From Clostridium kluyveri DSM 555 (GTDB taxonomy: Bacteria; Bacillota; Clostridia; Clostridiales; Clostridiaceae), in the NCBI RefSeq assembly GCF_000016505.1, contig NC_009706.1, positions 1,116,001-1,180,000 on the forward strand: a stretch of 64,000 nucleotides of DNA, given 5' to 3'. A program made the translations under genes and the position numbers. The notes under the pieces are model-generated. The model had not been told where the DNA came from. It did not search any database and saw nothing but the letters and a program-made list of their open reading frames with translations. Positions 9,281 to 17,607 of this stretch are shown here, in pieces. Position 1 is the first letter of the stretch. Each line of letters starts with the position of its first letter.

Positions 9281-11698
9281 ATGTTACCTTATGACAAAAC
9301 AAATAAGGGGATTGATGATGGGATATTATTGAAAAAAGTGAGTATTACAGGTAACCTTTGTGCAGGGTATGGAGAAGTATTTATAAATCAAATTTATGAA
9401 AATTGCAGTGATGAAGATATAGAAGGAGTATATATTTTTCCTATTCCAGTTACAGCAGTAATATCTGGATTTGAAGCAGAAATAGGTGGAAGAACCTTAA
9501 AAGCAATAGTGGAAGAGAAAGATAAGGCTCTGCAGGTGTATGAGAATGCAAGAATTCGAGGAGGTAGTATTTTTTCACTGGAAGAATTCAGTCCTCATTT
9601 CTTCAAAATAAGTATAGGTAAGATAATTTCCGGAGAAATCGTAAAAATAAAACTTTCATATATAGATGAATTAGAGTATAAAGACAGTACTTTTAAACTT
9701 ACTATACCTGCAATTTCAGAACCTAAAATAATAAGAAGTAAATCTAGAATTGAAGAATTAAGAAGTAATTTGGTCAATAGACTTGGAATAAAAAAGGGCA
9801 GGGATGAAGATTTTGAATTTAAGGTAAATATAATAGTGGAATCCTTAAGCAAAGTTAACTTTAGATGTCCCTACCATAAAATAAAAGTGGAGAGGGAAGG
9901 AGACACAGTAGCCAAGATAACTTTAGAGGAAGACTATTATTTAATGGATAAAGAATTTATATTGTTTATCAAAGAGAGAGAAACCCTTGAAGCAGATGGA
10001 ATGATTTATGAATATAAAGAAAATGACAGGCAAAAAGGAATAGTATATATAAGAATGATTCCAAAGCTTGATCCTTATGAGGAAGAGATTAAGGAAAATT
10101 ATATATTTTTAATTGATATTTCAGATACCATGAAAGGTGAAAAGTTGGAACAGGCAAAAAATGCACTTCAGCTTTGTATAAGGAACTTATCTAAAGGTGA
10201 TACTTTCGATATAATAGCCATGGGAGTAAATTTAATAGATTTTTCAAAAGACGGAATGATAGAATTTGACCAGGATTCTTTAAGAAAAGCTTCTAAATGG
10301 ATAGATAATTTGGATACAGAAGAAGATGCAGATATATTTGGGGCAATAAGGTATAGTCTGGAGAAAGAAGGGAATAAAAATACAATACTTTTATTTACTG
10401 ATGATTTGGTAGATGATGAGGAAAATATACTTGCCTATGTGAAAGAAAATATAGGTGACAATAGAATATTCACTTTTGGAATAGATTCATCTGCCAATAA
10501 CTATTTTCTAAATAAGCTGGCCCATGAAAGCTGCGGAAAAGCAGAGTTCATAGATATAGACGAGAGAATAGAAGATATAGTACTAAGGCAATTTAATAGA
10601 ATACAAAATCCTCAAGTTCATAACATAGAAATCGACTGGGGTGAACTTAAGGTTAAAAATTCTTATCCTAGAACCATAGAATACATGTATGATAGAGAAC
10701 CTTTTTCAATATTTGCAAATGTACTGGGAGAAGTAGGAGGGCAGATAGTATTAAAGGGAAACGTAGATGGAAAAGAATATATACAAAAGGTGGATATAGA
10801 TAATTTTAATACAGAAGAAAATGCTAACCTGTTAAAAAAAATATGGGCTAAGAAAAGAATAAAATCCCTGGAAATAAATATGAGAGCCGAAAGAGGAACA
10901 ATAAGGGAAAGCATGAGAAAAAAAATAATAGAACTTTCAAAAGACAACAAACTTATAAGCTCTGAAACAACATTTATACTAATGGAACTTAGGGAAGAAC
11001 CGGTACTTGGAATCCAGCTTAGAGATATAATTCCTATAAAAGTAAAAGAAAATACTCTAAATCATGAAATGAGCGGAGATACAGGAACGGGATTTTTATA
11101 CAGAAGCTTTATATATGAGGATGATGTGGAAATAAGTCTTAGTGATAACAGATATTTGGATGAAAAGTATCCGAGGAAAAAACTTTTAAGGATAATTGCA
11201 AAAAATCAATTTGCAGATGGGGCTTTTGTGGATTACGAAGACAGTAGTGTAGAGGATAAGATAGAAACCACAGCTATGGTTATGCTTGCTTTTATTATAG
11301 GAAAAGAGAATATAGATATATATACAAACCAATTGAACAAAGCAGTAAGTTTTATATGTGAAAACTATGATGAAGTAGAATTTGATGTAAGATGTGATAT
11401 TTTAAAACTATCAATTTTAGTGTTGAACAAGATAAAGAAAAAGAAATTATTAAAGGATAAATATATACCAAAGGTTGATAATACAATAGAAAAGCTATGC
11501 GAGAAGCTTCACAGTAGAGAAGAAACTAGACCTGTACTTAAAAATCTGATGAGCAATTCTTTTAATAAAAATGTGGCGTCCTTATTTACATTAAGTGAAG
11601 ATAAAAAATATATAAAAGAGAATATAACTATAATTGAAGAGAGAAATTCTATATTTGACATGTCAAAATTAGCTGTGTTGAAGGGATTGAAAAGTTAA
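9281..11698 (+). CDS. VIT- and VWA-domain protein
   Basis: An 805-residue protein without a signal peptide or membrane segment, so probably cytoplasmic. Residues about 10-130 form a VIT (vault/inter-alpha-trypsin) domain: NQIYENCSDEDIEGVYIFPIP, then a segment with SGFEAEIGGR and later FKISIGKIISGE. Residues about 275-450 form a von Willebrand A domain with a MIDAS-like DISDT motif (IFLIDISDTMKGEKL). The C-terminal ~200 residues are charged and helical, with ADGAFVDYEDSS followed by an ETTAMVMLAFIIG stretch as in other bacterial VIT-VWA proteins. The family is widespread but its biochemical role is poorly known; metal-dependent protein binding is likely. The ATG follows GAAGGAGGCGAGTTT. It appears to be monocistronic. 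Confidence 0.85.
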   Translation: MLPYDKTNKGIDDGILLKKVSITGNLCAGYGEVFINQIYENCSDEDIEGVYIFPIPVTAVISGFEAEIGGRTLKAIVEEKDKALQVYENARIRGGSIFSLEEFSPHFFKISIGKIISGEIVKIKLSYIDELEYKDSTFKLTIPAISEPKIIRSKSRIEELRSNLVNRLGIKKGRDEDFEFKVNIIVESLSKVNFRCPYHKIKVEREGDTVAKITLEEDYYLMDKEFILFIKERETLEADGMIYEYKENDRQKGIVYIRMIPKLDPYEEEIKENYIFLIDISDTMKGEKLEQAKNALQLCIRNLSKGDTFDIIAMGVNLIDFSKDGMIEFDQDSLRKASKWIDNLDTEEDADIFGAIRYSLEKEGNKNTILLFTDDLVDDEENILAYVKENIGDNRIFTFGIDSSANNYFLNKLAHESCGKAEFIDIDERIEDIVLRQFNRIQNPQVHNIEIDWGELKVKNSYPRTIEYMYDREPFSIFANVLGEVGGQIVLKGNVDGKEYIQKVDIDNFNTEENANLLKKIWAKKRIKSLEINMRAERGTIRESMRKKIIELSKDNKLISSETTFILMELREEPVLGIQLRDIIPIKVKENTLNHEMSGDTGTGFLYRSFIYEDDVEISLSDNRYLDEKYPRKKLLRIIAKNQFADGAFVDYEDSSVEDKIETTAMVMLAFIIGKENIDIYTNQLNKAVSFICENYDEVEFDVRCDILKLSILVLNKIKKKKLLKDKYIPKVDNTIEKLCEKLHSREETRPVLKNLMSNSFNKNVASLFTLSEDKKYIKENITIIEERNSIFDMSKLAVLKGLKS

Positions 11699-11704
11699 AG
11701 CTCT

Positions 11705-11730
11705 GCTGGCATAAAGTCTAGTATGCCAGC
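11705..11730. terminator. Stem-loop between convergent genes
   Basis: GCTGGCATA and TATGCCAGC form a perfect 9-bp stem with an 8-base loop just after the VIT-VWA stop and 8 bases before the end of the convergent gene. There is no clear T run on either strand, so termination is possible rather than certain. Confidence 0.45.
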
Positions 11731-11737
11731 CTAAATT

Positions 11738-12274
11738 TTAAATATTGCCGTGGATAAAGCCGGTTATTTTGTCAATGGGGATGTCCACAAAGGTGCTTAT
11801 GTCATCATTTTTGCAATTTTGTTCTGAATTACAGTTGTCAAAAGGTAAAATATCATTATAAGGATTTAAATTATCGTTGTAGTTATTTTCTGGCTCATAA
11901 ACTGGAGCTTCCGCTATATTAAGTGCAAGCCTTATAAAACAATGATTTACGCCTATTAACACTCCTGTAAAGTTATACATACGAGAATCTCCGCCAGATG
12001 TGTATATGGTTGCTTTTTTTCCTGTATGTTTTTTTAAATTATCTATAAAACTTATGGAACCAATGTTATTACAATCATCACACTCTAATTTATTTTCATC
12101 CAGTTCATTTGTACAGACTGTATTTTCCCATAGTGTATTATCTGCCTTACAATCTTCTTTTATTTCTATATAATTAGAATCTATAGGTGATTTTTCATTA
12201 GGAATAAAATAGGCTTCATCTTCGTTATTTGAATGGTGCCCTCTGGAATGTCTTCTATGATGATGTCTGCTCAA
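11738..12274 (-). CDS. His-rich N-terminus, hypothetical (possible spore-surface) protein
   Basis: A 178-residue acidic protein. I chose TTG at 12274 because AAAGGAG sits nine bases upstream; the TTG at 12283 would touch the ribosome binding site. The N-terminus is rich in His and Arg (SRHHHRRHSRGHHSN). The middle has C..C pairs and many Asp and Asn. The segment KKATIYTSGGDSRMYNFTGVL followed by HCFIRLAL resembles short LSm-like or coat-associated domains of spore formers, but I cannot assign a family. The His stretch could bind metal. It converges on the VIT-VWA gene and is otherwise alone. A spore-coat role is only a suggestion from composition. Confidence 0.55.
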   Translation of the reverse strand: MSRHHHRRHSRGHHSNNEDEAYFIPNEKSPIDSNYIEIKEDCKADNTLWENTVCTNELDENKLECDDCNNIGSISFIDNLKKHTGKKATIYTSGGDSRMYNFTGVLIGVNHCFIRLALNIAEAPVYEPENNYNDNLNPYNDILPFDNCNSEQNCKNDDISTFVDIPIDKITGFIHGNI

Positions 12275-12448
12275 TGTATTCAACTCCTTTCTATAAAAAA
12301 TAATGGAAAGCTGATCTGAAGAAGATAGGAGTATTAACTAATTGCCGGCCTAGATAAAATTTAAAAGTAAGTTACAGTACTTTACCCCTAATCTATAATA
12401 TGAATTTAAATTAATTTGTGACATTAATTTAAATTTTTAAATAAAAGG

Positions 12449-12483
12449 CAAAAGCCATAGATTTTTAGCATCTATGGCTTTTG
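12449..12483 (-). terminator. Terminator of the RND efflux operon
   Basis: A perfect 14-bp stem (CAAAAGCCATAGAT with ATCTATGGCTTTTG) has a 7-base loop. On the minus strand it is followed by CCTTTTATTT. It begins 14 bases past the stop of the adaptor gene. Confidence 0.85.
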
Positions 12484-12496
12484 TCTAAGTTAAAAT

Positions 12497-13774
12497 TTAT
12501 TTTAGTATTTTAACCTTATCACCGTCATTTAAAAAGGTTTGACCTTCTGGTACTATATTATCTCCTGCATGTATTTTTGAAGATATTATCTGGGTAATCT
12601 CATCATTTGAAAGTCCTGTATTTACAGATATTTTCTTTATTTTATTGTTTTCTACTTTATATAGGTAGGAAACTCCATTTTCCATTTTTACAGCCTGGTT
12701 GGCTACAGTAAGTATATTATCTTCGGTCTCATCAGGTAAGGATATTTTAACAAACATGCCTGGTTTTAAATCTCCCCCTGAGTTAGGCACCTTTATTTTA
12801 ATTAAATATTCTTTAGTTGTACTGTCCGCATCAGGGTTTATAGTTTCTATAGAACCTGTTATTTCCTTATTGGATAGAGAAGGAATAGTTACAGGTATGG
12901 ATTGATTTACTTTAATCTTTGAAAGCATATTTCCTGGTACATTTGCCTCTATTATAAGTGAACTCAAGTCTATTATAGTTATAGAAGCCGTTGCAGTAGG
13001 AGAAATTTCTCCTTCATGTATGTTTACAGCAGATATAATACCAGAAATAGGAGCTTTAATTATGGTATCGTTAATTTGGGACTGTATTGAATCCACAGCG
13101 GCTTGAGCCTGGGTTACCTGAGCTTGGGCTACAGCTACAGATTCAGGGCCAATTTTCTGCTGAATTAAGCTTAGATTTTGTTGTGCAGAAGATAAGGTTA
13201 CAGATGCACTGTCAAGTTTAGTTTTAGCCGTATCCAATTCCTGCTTTGATGCAGCACCAGAGGAGTATAATGACTCTGTTCTATTATAACTGCTTTGAGC
13301 ATCATCATAGGATATTTTAGCACTATCTACTGCCTGCTGGGCTTGTACAACCTGTTGTTCTACTCCTGAACTCTTTGTTTTGTTTAAATTAGCTTTGGCA
13401 GAGTCTATACTTGCCTGCTGTTGTTTCAACTGAGCTTGCAGAGAGTCTGAATCAAGAGTAAATAGTGTTTCTCCACTTTTTACTGTACTGCCCACTTTTA
13501 CATTTAAAGTCTTAACTTTTCCTGGTGATTTAGGAGATACTGAAACTTCCTCCTTAGCAGTTAATTTTCCCGAATAATTTACATCTGTAGATAAAGAAGA
13601 AAGTTCTACCTTGATTACTTTTACATTTTTGATAGAATTTGTGGTTTCTGTACTTTTATTTTTTATTATATTATGTACTATACTAAAGATGATTAAGACT
13701 GCCAGTACAATTAATACTATTTTGCCCATATTATTCTTTAGTTTTAAAATAATATTTTTCATAACATTACTCAT
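12497..13774 (-). CDS. RND efflux membrane fusion (adaptor) protein
   Basis: A 425-residue HlyD/AcrA-type protein. Residues about 14-33 form one membrane segment (KIVLIVLAVLIIFSIVHNII), leaving the rest outside. A lipoyl-like half (SPKSPGKVKTLNVKVGSTVK) precedes a long coiled-coil hairpin of Gln-, Ala- and Ser-rich heptads (about residues 110-235). The second lipoyl half contains IIKAPISGIISAVNIHEGE, and beta-barrel and membrane-proximal domains follow. The ATG follows AGGAGGTGTAATC, and the start lies 2 bases after the pump stop, so the genes are co-translated. In a Gram-positive cell no TolC is expected, so it should stabilise or gate the pump. Substrate is unknown. Confidence 0.92.
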   Translation of the reverse strand: MSNVMKNIILKLKNNMGKIVLIVLAVLIIFSIVHNIIKNKSTETTNSIKNVKVIKVELSSLSTDVNYSGKLTAKEEVSVSPKSPGKVKTLNVKVGSTVKSGETLFTLDSDSLQAQLKQQQASIDSAKANLNKTKSSGVEQQVVQAQQAVDSAKISYDDAQSSYNRTESLYSSGAASKQELDTAKTKLDSASVTLSSAQQNLSLIQQKIGPESVAVAQAQVTQAQAAVDSIQSQINDTIIKAPISGIISAVNIHEGEISPTATASITIIDLSSLIIEANVPGNMLSKIKVNQSIPVTIPSLSNKEITGSIETINPDADSTTKEYLIKIKVPNSGGDLKPGMFVKISLPDETEDNILTVANQAVKMENGVSYLYKVENNKIKKISVNTGLSNDEITQIISSKIHAGDNIVPEGQTFLNDGDKVKILK

Positions 13775-13776
13775 GA

Positions 13777-16700
13777 TTACACCTCCTGGATTTTTGGATG
13801 TTTCTTTATTTTTCTAAGCATATAGTTTTTAAAGTCATCCAATAATGTATAAACTACAGGTAATATTATAGGAGTAAGAATAGTAGAAGCTATCATTCCA
13901 CCTATAACTACAAGAGCCATGCTGGATTTTATTTCACTGCCTTCTCCAAGAGATAGGGCAGAAGGAAGCATACCCACAATCATAGTTGCAGAGGTCATTA
14001 TAATAGGTCTCAGTCTTCTTTCTCCAGATTCAATAAGAGCTTCTCTTAAATTCTTTCCCCGCTTCATGAGGGTATTTGTATAGTCAATTAAAAGCGTACC
14101 ATTTTTAGAAGCTAATCCATCCAGCATTATAAATCCTATAAGAGACATCATATTTAAAGTTTTACCAGTAATTGCAAGTATTCCTATGGCTCCTATTAGA
14201 GCACAAGGAAGAGATATCATTCTGATAAATGGTGTCAAGAAGGATTCGTAGAGTACAACTAATATCATGTAAATAAGTACTAAGGAAATAATCAATACTT
14301 CTATAAGAGAAGTAAAGTTAGTTGACATACTTTCCTGGTTTCCACCAAATTTAATTTGGTAGCCTTCTGGAACAGATAATGGCTCTAATTTTTTAGTTAA
14401 ATCCTTACTTACAGCACCGAGGGGTCTTCCCTGGATATTTGCAGAAACAGTAGCGACATCCTGTCTATCCTGTCTTGATATAGATTTTGGACTGTCAGCT
14501 TTCACTATTTTTGCAACTTCACTTATAGGCACAGATTGACCTGAACTGCTGATTATTTTTATAGAGCCTATATCTGAAGCGGTTTTTACATATTTATCGT
14601 TAAATTTTACTGTTATATCATAGTCGTCTCCTTTTGTTGTATATATTCCTGCAGATGAACCTTGAATTGCGGTTCTCAGTACTGAAGATAAATCTGATAT
14701 GGATACACCATACTGGGATGCGGCCAATCTGTCCATCTGTACTTTTAATTCACTGTCACTTGCTTTGGTAGAATTATCCACATCTGTAATACCTGAAACT
14801 GTTTTTATTGTTTCTTCTACCTTATTAGATATTTCATTTATGGTATCTGAATCATCACCTAATATTTGAATTGATATAGGTTTACTGCTGCCGCTGCTTA
14901 TATCAGATTCAACCACAGAAAAATCTGTTCCTGAAAGTGAAGCATTTCCCCAGCTTCGAACTTTTTTAGCCACTTCAGATTGAGATATGGTTCTCTCATC
15001 CTTAGGGTAAAGTTCTACATATATGCTTGCAGTATTTGAGGTGCTGGAATTTACACTGTCACCGCTGGAGCCTACCATAGCATAATAAGTTTTTATTTCT
15101 TTAACTCCATGTAAATAGTTTTCTACTTGTTTAACACTTTTGTCCATCTGATTTAAGGTTGCTCCTGAATCAAAGGTCATATTTATATTAAAGGAGCTTT
15201 GATCCGTGGAAGGAATAAGTTCTGTTCCTATGGCACCTGCTGGTATTAAGAGTATAGTACCTATTAATGCAGCTATACTAATAATCAGCACTCTTTTCCT
15301 GTGATCTAATGACCATATGAGAGCTTTTTTATAGGTTACAGTTATGTTATCTAGAGAATTTGAAAGAGAACTAAACATTTTATAAATTTTAGTATCTTTA
15401 ATTCTAGTAAATCTACCAGAAGCTTTTTTATGGTTGTCGTCATTTCCTTTAAACACTCTGGATGCCAGCATAGGAGTAATGGTAAAGGAAACAAATAGGG
15501 AAAATAATGCTGCAAAAGCTATGGTCAATCCAAATTCTTTAAAGAACTGTCCTGCCATGCCTGATATAAATGCAACTGGAGCAAATACAACTACGTCGCA
15601 GAGTGTTATGGCAATAGCTGCAAGACCTATTTCATTACGTCCATCTATAGCCGCTTGATGGGGATGTTTTTTCATGGATAGATGCTGTTTTATGTTATCA
15701 AGTACAACAATTGAATCATCTACCAAAATACCTATGCAAAGGGATAAGCCCATAAGAGACATCATATTTAGTGTAAATTTCATAACATACATCATAAAAA
15801 AGGTGGCAATAAGGGAGGTAGGTATGGCTACAAGTACTATTAATGAAGATTTCCAGCTCTTTAAGAATATAAATAAAACTAAAGCAGTGGTTATTATACC
15901 TTCTATTAAAGTACGTTTTATCTCAGTAAGAGATGAAGTTATAAATTTAGTACTATCGTAGGCAGCCACTAAATTTATTCCTTTTGGCAGCCGTTTTTTA
16001 ACTTTTTCAAGTTCTGCATTTATATTATTTACAGTTTCAATTACATTTGCATCACTTTGTTTTTGTATGCTTATTCCTATGGTATCTTTACCGTTTATTC
16101 TTATGTATTGATTTTCATCAGGATATTCTAAATTTATGTCAGCTATATCAGACAAACGAACAGTACCTCCAATTGAAGTGGGTATTAATAAATTTTTTAT
16201 TTCATCTATATCTTCAAGTTGACTCATGATTCTTACAGTTTCATTTAGGTTATCTTGTTTTATTTGACCTGCAGGAAAGCTTACATTATCTGATTGCAAT
16301 TTAGAAATTAGTAGGCTTGTATTTACTCCATAGAATTCTACAGCGGCTTTATCCAGTTTTATAATAAGCTGTTTTTGCTGGGTTCCAAGGAGAGAGACAT
16401 TTCCTACACCCTCAACTTTTTTGAGAGAGTCTGTTATATTGTTGGATTCATTATACAATTCTTCGTGGGATACATTTCCAGACACGGATAACATCAAAAC
16501 AGGCATGGCATTTGTGTCCATTTTAAATAAAAGAGGTTTGTCTGCATTTTTAGGAAGTTTAGCTTGAGCAGTATCTACAGCTTTTTGTACATCTAAAAAG
16601 GCAGTATTCATATTTGCATCACTTTTAAACATTATAGTGGTTTGTCCATATCCTTCGCTTGCAGTAGATTGCAGGGTGTCAATACCACTTATACCAGCTA

Positions 16701-16911
16701 CAGAATCTTCAATAGGTTTTACTACATCTTTTTTTATGTCTTCAGCACTGGCACCGGAATATGTAGTGGATATAGAAATTACAGGTATATTTATAGATGG
16801 CATAAGATCTGCCCCTAAATTACTATAACCAAATACCCCAAGCCCTAACAAGAACAATAGTAACATGGTTATTGCCGCTGGCTTTCGTACAGATAGTTCA
16901 GTTAAGTTCAT
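13777..16911 (-). CDS. RND-family multidrug efflux transporter (AcrB/SwrC-like)
   Basis: A 1,044-residue proton-driven pump of normal HAE-family length. The N-terminus NLTELSVRKPAAITMLLLF leads into TM1. A first large extracellular loop contains TTYSGASAEDIKKDVVKPIE. Further helices include motifs VLVAIPTSLIATFFMMY, GLSLCIGILVDDSIVVLDNI (with the Asp-Asp of the proton relay) and AFISGMAGQFFKEF. The second half repeats the plan from GTELIPSTDQSSF to the C-terminal helices. The start ATG overlaps the MarR stop codon (ATGA). The closest described Gram-positive relative in type is Bacillus SwrC, which exports surfactin and other amphiphiles. Its regulator, order and terminator make a compact three-gene operon. 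Confidence 0.95.
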   Translation of the reverse strand: MNLTELSVRKPAAITMLLLFLLGLGVFGYSNLGADLMPSINIPVISISTTYSGASAEDIKKDVVKPIEDSVAGISGIDTLQSTASEGYGQTTIMFKSDANMNTAFLDVQKAVDTAQAKLPKNADKPLLFKMDTNAMPVLMLSVSGNVSHEELYNESNNITDSLKKVEGVGNVSLLGTQQKQLIIKLDKAAVEFYGVNTSLLISKLQSDNVSFPAGQIKQDNLNETVRIMSQLEDIDEIKNLLIPTSIGGTVRLSDIADINLEYPDENQYIRINGKDTIGISIQKQSDANVIETVNNINAELEKVKKRLPKGINLVAAYDSTKFITSSLTEIKRTLIEGIITTALVLFIFLKSWKSSLIVLVAIPTSLIATFFMMYVMKFTLNMMSLMGLSLCIGILVDDSIVVLDNIKQHLSMKKHPHQAAIDGRNEIGLAAIAITLCDVVVFAPVAFISGMAGQFFKEFGLTIAFAALFSLFVSFTITPMLASRVFKGNDDNHKKASGRFTRIKDTKIYKMFSSLSNSLDNITVTYKKALIWSLDHRKRVLIISIAALIGTILLIPAGAIGTELIPSTDQSSFNINMTFDSGATLNQMDKSVKQVENYLHGVKEIKTYYAMVGSSGDSVNSSTSNTASIYVELYPKDERTISQSEVAKKVRSWGNASLSGTDFSVVESDISSGSSKPISIQILGDDSDTINEISNKVEETIKTVSGITDVDNSTKASDSELKVQMDRLAASQYGVSISDLSSVLRTAIQGSSAGIYTTKGDDYDITVKFNDKYVKTASDIGSIKIISSSGQSVPISEVAKIVKADSPKSISRQDRQDVATVSANIQGRPLGAVSKDLTKKLEPLSVPEGYQIKFGGNQESMSTNFTSLIEVLIISLVLIYMILVVLYESFLTPFIRMISLPCALIGAIGILAITGKTLNMMSLIGFIMLDGLASKNGTLLIDYTNTLMKRGKNLREALIESGERRLRPIIMTSATMIVGMLPSALSLGEGSEIKSSMALVVIGGMIASTILTPIILPVVYTLLDDFKNYMLRKIKKHPKIQEV

Positions 16912-17399
16912 TTTTTACCCTCCTTAGTCATAGATATAATAGTTTTATTTTTATAATTTCTAAGAGCATAATTTAATTTTGAAAAACCATAAACTATGTT
17001 TCTCAGATCTTCTTTACTCAAAATAGAAACTGTTTCTTCTAAGAAGTCATATTTTATTGAATTCAATTTTTCTAGATAGTTAATTCCATCAAGGGTAAGA
17101 GACAGCATAACAATCCTCCTGTTATAATCCGGTCTATATCTGTGTACAAATCCTTTGTTTACAAATTTATTACTTAAATTTGTAACAGCGGCAGGAGTTA
17201 TTCCAAGATCTTTTGCAAGTTCGCTTACTTTATATTCACCCTGTTCTTTAAGCTGCTGCAGGAAAAATAGTTGAGCAATAGGAAGCTTTTCTTCATATCT
17301 AAAACTATTACTCATTATATATTTAATAAGTAAAAAAAAATCATCAAAATTCTTTTTTATATCTTCAATAATGAGTAAGTCATCTTTTTGACAGTTCAT
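16908..17399 (-). CDS. MarR-family regulator of the efflux operon
   Basis: A 163-residue winged-helix protein. The ATG at 17399 was chosen because GCAAAGGAGGTATTGAA precedes it; a longer frame to 17474 has no such site. The core winged helix runs through PIAQLFFLQQLKEQGEYKVS, ELAKDLGITPAAVTNLSNKF and VHRYRPDYNRRIVMLSLT, the last being the D-x-R wing motif of MarR proteins. Its stop overlaps the pump start by ATGA. It probably represses its own operon and responds to a phenolic or lipophilic ligand, as is common in the family. A 25-bp palindrome in the leader is the likely operator. Confidence 0.92.
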   Translation of the reverse strand: MNCQKDDLLIIEDIKKNFDDFFLLIKYIMSNSFRYEEKLPIAQLFFLQQLKEQGEYKVSELAKDLGITPAAVTNLSNKFVNKGFVHRYRPDYNRRIVMLSLTLDGINYLEKLNSIKYDFLEETVSILSKEDLRNIVYGFSKLNYALRNYKNKTIISMTKEGKK

Positions 17400-17432
17400 T
17401 TCAATACCTCCTTTGCTAATTAGTACATAAAT

Positions 17433-17510
17433 AAAATATTTAGCCATTAAATATTTTATAAATATATAATACACAGATTAAATTATATATTTATAGAGAT
17501 AAGATTTCAA
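17433..17510 (-). promoter_or_regulatory. Promoter and palindromic operator of the marR-RND operon
   Basis: On the minus strand, TTGAAA (17505-17510) and TATAAT (17482-17487) are 17 bases apart. About 25 bases downstream lies AAAATATTTA-N5-TAAATATTTT (17433-17457), a perfect 10-bp inverted repeat in the leader between promoter and start. Its size fits MarR operators, though its AT-rich sequence could also be chance in this genome. Confidence 0.6.
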
Positions 17511-17571
17511 GAATTAGTAACAAATTTTATATAATATTTACATATCTTAAATTTATCTTAAATTATGGACT

Positions 17572-17603
17572 AAAAGCTCAGCTTGAATTTAAGCTAAGCT
17601 TTT
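17572..17603 (-). terminator. Terminator of the epimerase-like gene
   Basis: A 13-bp stem (AAAAGCTTAGCTT with AAGCTGAGCTTTT on the minus strand, one G-U pair) has a 6-base loop and starts 5 bases beyond the stop codon. Confidence 0.75.
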
Positions 17604-17607
17604 ACTA

